Source: Heterodera schachtii
Taxonomy: Eukaryota > Nematoda > Chromadorea > Rhabditida > Heteroderidae
Assembly (NCBI GenBank): GCA_023374025.1
Contig: SIJG01000161.1
Coordinates: forward strand, 110,279 to 174,278
DNA: 64,000 bases
Direction: 5' to 3'
Positions 59,001-64,000 of the stretch are shown one piece after another; within the stretch, counting starts at the first letter, position 1; every line of letters begins with the position of its first letter. Both the position numbers and the translations under genes were made by a program. Under the pieces are notes generated by a model. That model made no database searches and was not told the origin of the DNA. It saw only the letters and a list, made by a program, of their open reading frames with translations.

Positions 59001-59338
59001 CGGCGGGACGACCAGTGCTGGAACTTTGGCGCTATGGCTCCGGTTTCAATACCGACCATGTGTCAAACGATGGCAAAATGACGGAAAAGGGCCTATTGGT
59101 TTTGAGGGCCTGGGTCATGTCCCAAATCAAAGGGATGCCAAAGGAGGACGAAAACGAAGAGTCGGAAGCGAAAAAGAAGAGTGAAGAGGGGCCAAATGTA
59201 GGGACGAGCAGAGCTGGAAGAGGCCGTGGACAGTTCAACCAGTCAGGGTCGCGTGGAGCTCGGCATGTTCACCAGCACGATTCGCCAAGCAAGCTCTGTG
59301 GACATCGCTTTTCAAAGGGCGAAGATGTGCTTATATAA
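55955..59338 (+). CDS. integrase core fused to two tandem SGNH-like units
   Basis: An uninterrupted frame of 1127 codons from a TTG at 55955; the frame is open from 55916, both inside the 5' LTR, and no convincing ATG start exists, so residues 1 to about 26 are LTR-derived. Residues 28-165: retroviral-type integrase core with D37 (AIDHFSKY), D77 (HSDRGKEF) and E113 (NGITERAN), a D,D35E spacing that inserts cDNA into chromosomes. About residues 249-290: GPY/F-type module (WNHFGPFKIL). Residues 318-447: polar linker. Residues 448-749 and 750-1051: two copies of the 302-residue unit. Residues 1052-1127: acidic-basic, Arg/Gly-rich tail (AGRGRGQFNQSGSRGARH), ending at a TAA 13 bp inside the 3' LTR. 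No stop or frameshift interrupts it. It is truncated at the N-terminus and unlikely to act alone. Confidence 0.88.
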   Translation: MDFGFGIQFSIPIWLIVCATIASSRHSSHKYILVAIDHFSKYLVAVPIPNKSADTIANEFVKNFILILGAPKKLHSDRGKEFVNETLNEIAKVLKIEKSLTSGYDPQANGITERANQTILGMLKRSTASNWTWDERLPFVVFAYNITPSETTKFSPYHLMFGKTPNFPSEISLPVNPNYTIDVDTYIQLFRENIVQLSEIAQKNSEVARKNMKNQYDQQPKVTANKFSIGERAMVIYPGVNTRSAHRKLLWNHFGPFKILDLTDSTASVIPVDKPNFEPIKVPIERLVKVPEGVPDISTLPRGKNPFKNQLNALISVVCLISREMGNEPCGKNVDEPSGKSVAMEKTKNRETENEITNLGNSQKLEHLGRHLIGQLRTIANSVGGKVMETENSCEPLLWDTQCGGLGIEHRNCVQMTAADLDLVLERAGLGLKVIRKWKKIQNGDESVDFKVIGTPMKALLSNFLLKSNAVSSVAGGRKLTQLIVSAPVGFELITYSGAREDQVKSGNFPTENDIENAFTAWVERCAVTRDKLLKTGYTPIEVPMPNVLAELPESEKLGWNEVLKKASFVLEKVRATTIHRKPLFVEKPRVIVGDSSAKQLLKMWPKSQFIGTEEGTITEVIRAFDGAILSSKVKAVIVMIGRDSIRGEETIENVLERVGRLEQLLKRFSHAPVFWLPPPFIKEKMIEYEELIIRLKEHFGTAQGNVKFVTTTPAGRSVLELWRYGSGFITDHVSNDGKMTEKGLLVLRVDFKVIGTPMKALLSNFLLKSNAVSSVAGGRKLTQLIVSAPVGFELITYSGAREDQVKSGNFPTENDIENAFTAWVERCAVTRDKLLKTGYTPIEVPMPNVLAELPESEKLGWNEVLKKASFVLEKVRATTIHRKPLFVEKPRVIVGDSSAKQLLKMWPKSQFIGTEEGTITEVIRAFDDAILSSKVKAVIVMIGRDSIRGEETIENVLERVGRLEQLLKRFSHAPVFWLPPPFIKEKMIEYEELIIRLKEHFGTSQGNVKFVTTTPAGRPVLELWRYGSGFNTDHVSNDGKMTEKGLLVLRAWVMSQIKGMPKEDENEESEAKKKSEEGPNVGTSRAGRGRGQFNQSGSRGARHVHQHDSPSKLCGHRFSKGEDVLI
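57296..58201 (+). repeat. 302-residue SGNH-like unit, copy 1
   Basis: Exactly 906 bp, followed directly by copy 2. Unit residues 1-140 are unrecognised. Residues 141-302 have the outline of an SGNH/GDSL hydrolase: RVIVGDSS (serine-bearing block I, 143-150), AVIVMIGRDSIRGEE (block III position, 189-203), VFWLPPPF (227-234) and DHVSNDGKMTEKGLLVLRAW (block V region; copy 1 stops at LR). The canonical GxND asparagine is replaced (GRDS) and the usual DG.H histidine is missing or shifted to DH, so activity is doubtful. Confidence 0.8.
58202..59107 (+). repeat. 302-residue SGNH-like unit, copy 2
   Basis: About 14 base differences from copy 1, all beyond the first 310 bp; the start is identical. Amino-acid changes read by eye are FDG to FDD, GTA to GTS, GRS to GRP and FIT to FNT. 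The frame is preserved across the junction and into the tail. Confidence 0.95.
59314..59325 (+). promoter_or_regulatory. polypurine tract
   Basis: AAAGGGCGAAGA lies directly before the TGTG start of the 3' LTR, the expected place for plus-strand priming in reverse transcription. One C interrupts it. It overlaps the end of the coding frame (SKGED). Confidence 0.7.
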
Positions 59339-59672
59339 TTAATTTATTTATTTCTCATTTTTGACTTATTTAATTTGGTTGTTTTCTTCTCAATTTTTCA
59401 TGTCCCTTTGCTTTAAATTTGTATTTCCCGCCAATTTTGTGTTACTGTAATATCGATTGTATTTCTGCTGCTGACCAGCAGCCAGGTCATTCCCTCCTCA
59501 TTCATTCGTTTTGTTTTATGATATTGGTTCGTTTTTGTTTTCTGCTGTGAATTTATTTTGCTGCCTCGGACTTTAAAATTGTAAAAGTAAATTGTTTGGA
59601 TTTTGGATTTGGGATACAATTCTCCATCCCCATTTGGCTAATTGTGTGTGCGACAATCGCTTCTTCTCGCCA
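59326..59672 (+). repeat. 3' LTR (shared portion)
   Basis: 347 bp matching the 5' LTR, with the same hairpin at 59467-59482. GC-richer sequence continues to about 59730 before the AT-rich flank, suggesting that the full LTR is longer than the part left at the 5' side. Confidence 0.92.
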
Positions 59673-59707
59673 ATTCACCGCCGAAGCCCTTTCTTTGTGT
59701 TACGACG

Positions 59708-62700
59708 TTTTTGATCTGCTTTACGCACGAAAAAGTATATTGAATTTAATATAGATGAGAATTTATATTTCTTTAAATATAAATAACTGTTTTTTATTTT
59801 GAAAATTTTCTTTTAAAAAGCAGCATGTAATTTAAAACATCTGATACATTTTGAACTTTCGATTTATATTTTTATTAATATTTCCTATTCCAAAATATGA
59901 AGTATCAATATTTATATGAAAATTTAATAAATTTTTTGCTTTATTATTCACTACAAAATTAAATTAGTTTATTTTTTTTATTAACTTCGTTTTAACAATT
60001 AGCTTTTTAAAAAAGCGGAAAGGAAATCAAAGATTTTTGGCATAACTAATGAAAAAATTAATAAGAAAATTTAAATTTTACAATCTAAAAATTGAAATAC
60101 TTAATAATAATTCATATAACCAATAAAAAATTTTGAATATTAAAAATTAATTGATCTCAATATTTTTTAAGAGCAAAAATAAAACAAAATCTATGATTTG
60201 AATAATGCTTCTTTTAAAAAATAAACAAAAATCGTATAAAGAGGAATGAAAATATAATAATCTACTCAAATATTCAATTAAATAATTAATCTTTGTTTAG
60301 TAAAAAAATTATTATATAAAATGAATAATATTGAACCAAATATTAACAAATTTTAAAAATTAAATGAAATTAAGATTATGGTGGTGATACTGTGATTAAA
60401 TATATACAATTTCATGCGTTGCAATGTCATCTAAATATCTTCGCATACGGAAAACCAGATTAAATATTTGAACAAATAAATTATACTATTTGTCATTAGT
60501 TGGCGTTTCCAGGAATGAAAGATATATATAGCACCTGATGAGACCAATGCTAAATCTCTCGAAATTTGTAAGTCATTTAAAATTTGTAATTTTAATAAAA
60601 AATTTTATGTTTTGTATCTTTGTTAGATTAACTAATTAAAAAGTTGATGCTTTCATATTGTATTTCAAATTAAAGATTATTAATGAAAATTGGTATTTAG
60701 GAATATTGGATATTTGAAGTCTAATTTTTTACTTTTTATATTTTAATAAAAAATTTTTGCACATTTTAGTCGACGCAAATGACAATCATTTCGATTTTCT
60801 GTCTAAATTATTATTTGATTTTTGCAACCTTTTTTCCTTGTTTCCAATGATTTTTTTTTTTAATATAATCACTGATACTACTTATATACTTAATCTGCCT
60901 TATATGAATTTTAATTAAAGAATCAAATATTAAAAAATCTGTACCAAATTTCATTTTTGTTTGATTTATTTACAAATCTGATAACTTAATTTGGCTTTTA
61001 ATAATTAAATAAATTTTATTTAGCTTTAAAATATATTATTGACTGAAAAATGTAGAAGTCGTCGTAACGTTTACAGGCAGGAAAATACCGGTTAATTTCA
61101 AGTTTAAAATATTGTTTATAATTAACTCTAAATTCATTCGAGCGCCTGATTTGGACCTTAGGTGACATTTCCGCCAGTGTTATTGTTCACGTATGTCAAC
61201 TGGATTCCGATGTATATTTGAGATCCAAAATTAAAAAACTTTATTTATTCTAATTGTTAAATCTCATTTTATTTACTTTTATGAATTTGAAATTTTATTA
61301 ATTATTCGTTAAATATAGTAAGATCTTAAAAATAAATAAAAAATTAATTATTAGACTTAAACTGTTGGCGATATGGAATCTGGATGAGCGTACATTTAAA
61401 ATAATATTATGGCCACTGAGAGGAGCCTTCGCTTATTACGTAGTTGATCAAATCTAATTTAAAAATGATTTATTTACAGGATTATTTAACAAAAAATCAC
61501 AAAATAATAACAAATGAAATTTAACAATTAAAAATGCTTTCCATGAAGTTGAGAGAAAAAATAAATAATTCTTTTTAATACTAAAGTATGTTAAAATGGC
61601 TTCATATCATTTGAGAAAATTATAAAAAAAAAATTATAATTAATCGCAAGAGAGAACATAGCAAAAAATTGATCTCATATTATTTCGTACAAGGTATAAG
61701 AATTAATTATATTCAAAATTTAATTATTTCAAATTAAAAAATTACAGAAAACTGTTTCAAAAACACCATAAAAATAAATTTATATTATTCTCCTATAACA
61801 ACCACAAGTAAATAATTTTTAAAAATAAAAATTAGAAAAAGAAAATATTCCAAAATTATTCAACCTATTTTTGGCGACTGGGTCACAAACAAATCAGCTA
61901 CATTGACAATCTTAACTCAACATTTTATTTTGCACTTTTGCATGAAAAATCAAGACGGTATACAGGTGTAAAAATTCTATTAAGTCGTATTTGTTCATCA
62001 GAGGAAATAGTTGAATTCTAAAATTGTAAAACTATCATAATAAAATTTATTTTTATAAAAGGTAAATCTAGCGCCAAACTGTCAAAAAACCTCTATAGGG
62101 ATTACAAGGTTTCATGAAAGATTAATGAACCTCAAAATATATAAAGCTAAGGAAACAATAAAGAAAAAACCATAAATGCGTTTTCAAAAAGATTTTAAGC
62201 TTGACAAGAGTTTAATTCAAAAAGTACACACTGAAGAAATAAAAAGTTCTCAAAAATTCGTCACATAATTTTTAATATATTTTCTTGACAATTTGCAATT
62301 GTGCGGACAAAATAAAAAAGAAAGAGATTCATTTTTGAATTTTTGCTGGTTTTTGTAAGTTTATACAAAAAGCTTTTAAATCCGATTAAAGCAGTTAAGT
62401 AATTAATAACCAGGCTAAGGCCTAATTAAATAAATTTCAGGATAAACGATCTAATAACCTAATTTAGAAACTTCGAAAATTAAAACTAAGTTAATGCAAT
62501 ATGATTAAATGTCTAATTTAGCAAACAAGAACCAATTATTCTTTGTAAATCATAATAAATGATGGAATTTAGGCTCTTAATTTATTAATAAGAATAATAA
62601 ATACTCAAAAAATAAATACTGAGAATTGCAGAATGTTAATTTTTACACTTTTATTTTCCAAAATAATATTTTAATTAAGTAAGAAATAAAAATATAGCTA

Positions 62701-64000
62701 TAATATAATTGATGTAAAATATTGCATCTAAGTAGAAAGTTCCAACTCATTTGCGTAAAAAAATAAATGCAAGAGATAAAATCCACGCAATTTAAAATTA
62801 AACTAAAAAAATAACAATTTCTAAAGCAAAGCCCGTTAAGCCGCAAGAAAAAGAACTTCGTGTCTTGACCAAGAAAAATTAGTGATGCATAATTTAAAAA
62901 ATGTAAAGATAAATTTAACAAATCAACAATTTATTTTATATGATTAAAAAATGAGAAACAAAAAAATGCTTTAAAAGGAAAAAATTAAGAAAAAAATTGT
63001 TATTTTATATAATTATTCATAATAATGAAAAATTTAAAGTGAAAAAATCGAATTAAAAAACTAACAAATGCAATTTGTAATAATGAATATCTATCCAAAA
63101 AATGATATATAATAGCATTAATAACATTGAAATATAATCCACCACATAAATTTAAGTAAATCATATTATGGGCAATTTTTTAATAATCAGAGATTATTTA
63201 AATGATCTATACAATAATCAGAATTCATTTAAGTAAATTAATTTTAATATTTGTTATAATGAGAAATAATTTTAGTTAAAAATAAATTGAATTTCGCCTT
63301 ATTTGATCAAAAATAATAAAATGCAACATTTTCATTTAAATATTTTAATTAAGACCAAAATGCAAATTACAAAAAAATTTTAAGAAATTCAAAAAGTTCA
63401 GATTAAATTTGGTAAATTAATTGGGTTAAATTATAAAAAATATTAAGACAATTGGAAATATGCTAAATACCAGAAACACACCCTTTGTAAAAATCTATTA
63501 AAATTCTCTCAGAACTTATATAAATCCTAATAGGATTTGGAATTTGGTGAAATAGAAAACAATTAATTGTTTATTATCTCAAGTTAATTAAGTTCAAAGA
63601 TTAACTTAACAAATTTAAAAATAATAATCTGCGTTCACAATTACATCAACCGATTATGGAAGCTAGAAAACATGGGCAAACAAGTATTGAAGAATCATGT
63701 GATTCTATACAAAATATTTATCATAAGAATTAAAAAAAATAAAAAGGAATAGTTTAAAATAATAAAATAGAAAAAACACAAATTTAAAATTAAAATAAGC
63801 TGCATAAGTCCAATTTTATAGAAAAGAATCAAACTCTGATAAAGTTAATATAATAACAATAGAATTTTATTTTTGTCATCCTACATATTAAAGTTTTGTG
63901 TTTTTTATGTGTCCGTGTTTGAATTAGTGTGGCGTTTTGTTGTCTATTTATTTTAAAGATTTATTAAATTAATTAATTTAATGAACACAATTATTTTTTG
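59708..64000. other. 4.3 kb AT-rich, mostly A-rich-strand non-coding DNA
   Basis: No gene, RNA or transposon end is supported. Islands of mixed composition at about 60480-60555, 61060-61210 and 61360-61440 have no readable content. The strand bias turns T-rich after about 63860. The 92-codon minus frame at 62643-62921 is hydrophobic and low-complexity. Confidence 0.6.

Larger units (their letters stand above)
55684..59707 (+). mobile_element. Ty3/Gypsy-type LTR retrotransposon, internally deleted, with a duplicated cargo domain
   Basis: Two direct repeats of about 348 bp beginning TGTGCTTATATAATT bound an internal region with an integrase core and a duplicated 302-residue unit. A purine tract stands directly before the 3' LTR. 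Gag, protease, RT, RNase H, the N-terminal part of integrase and the primer-binding site are absent: the 5' LTR runs straight into the integrase core. That deletion may also have removed the end of the 5' LTR, so the true 3' LTR may extend past the shared part (ending 59672). If it ends at 59707, TTTTT flanks both sides as a possible target duplication, but this is low-complexity. LTR identity near 98-99% indicates a young insertion. Confidence 0.88.

Noticed and set aside
57064..59238. Minus-strand frames opposite the duplicated unit
   Set aside because: Shadows of the plus-strand coding frame; they duplicate exactly because the coding strand does.
60535..60575. Hammerhead-ribozyme-like core CTGATGAG ... 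CGAAA
   Set aside because: Stem II would have only about two pairs, and no partner strands for stems I and III or a matching cleavage site were found. Such motif pairs are expected by chance.

Overview
The window looks like a gene-poor, very AT-rich piece of an animal genome, most likely a nematode and perhaps a root-knot-type Tylenchina species. This rests on overall base composition, a DNA polymerase remnant with introns of only 41 and 43 bp and tight GTAAG/TTTCAG splice sites, and a BEL/Pao element with an envelope-like membrane tail. The species assignment is inference. No intact ordinary host gene can be defended. The only candidate is a short, GC-richer open frame at the extreme left end. 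No tRNA, rRNA, CRISPR array, operon or bacterial gene was seen.

Layout, left to right: a possible terminal exon (7-204); AT-rich DNA; a GC-rich hairpin (2201-2242) beside 1.2 kb of pyrimidine-rich repeat; a minus-strand CR1/Jockey-type LINE with ORF1, endonuclease and reverse transcriptase (about 4054-7336), broken by one TGA and one frameshift; 6 kb of T-rich non-coding DNA; a 5'-truncated BEL/Pao retroelement with integrase end, membrane tail and a proline/serine-rich ORF (13530-15660); a minus-strand protein-primed-type DNA polymerase B pseudogene (16806-18010); a GTCTCG repeat; a 473-bp assembly gap (22867-23339); a nested pair of DNA transposon remnants, a hAT element with an 8-bp target duplication inside a TA-flanked element (25440-27344); scattered copies of a GC-rich hairpin module; long A-rich or T-rich non-coding blocks; a second hAT element (48762-49469); a 4.4-kb long inverted repeat (50732-55166); and an LTR retrotransposon (55684 to about 59707).

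The most unusual item is the LTR element. Its two LTRs differ by only about four substitutions and one indel. Between them lies one uninterrupted frame that starts inside the 5' LTR, enters a Ty3/Gypsy integrase core (D, D35E) part-way through, and continues into a 302-residue unit present twice in perfect head-to-tail tandem (906-bp period, about 98% identical). The second half of the unit has the outline of an SGNH/GDSL-hydrolase-like fold (GDS, then GRDS, then DHVS..DG) with atypical catalytic positions. Gag, protease, reverse transcriptase, RNase H and the primer-binding site are missing, so the element cannot move by itself.

A second unusual item is a dispersed module of about 70-150 bp built round a GGTGCC / GATA / GGCGCC hairpin. 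At least ten copies occur, and most sit inside or near different hAT-type elements. The remaining AT-rich DNA shows alternating A-rich and T-rich strand blocks, several with a small GC-richer island at the switch.
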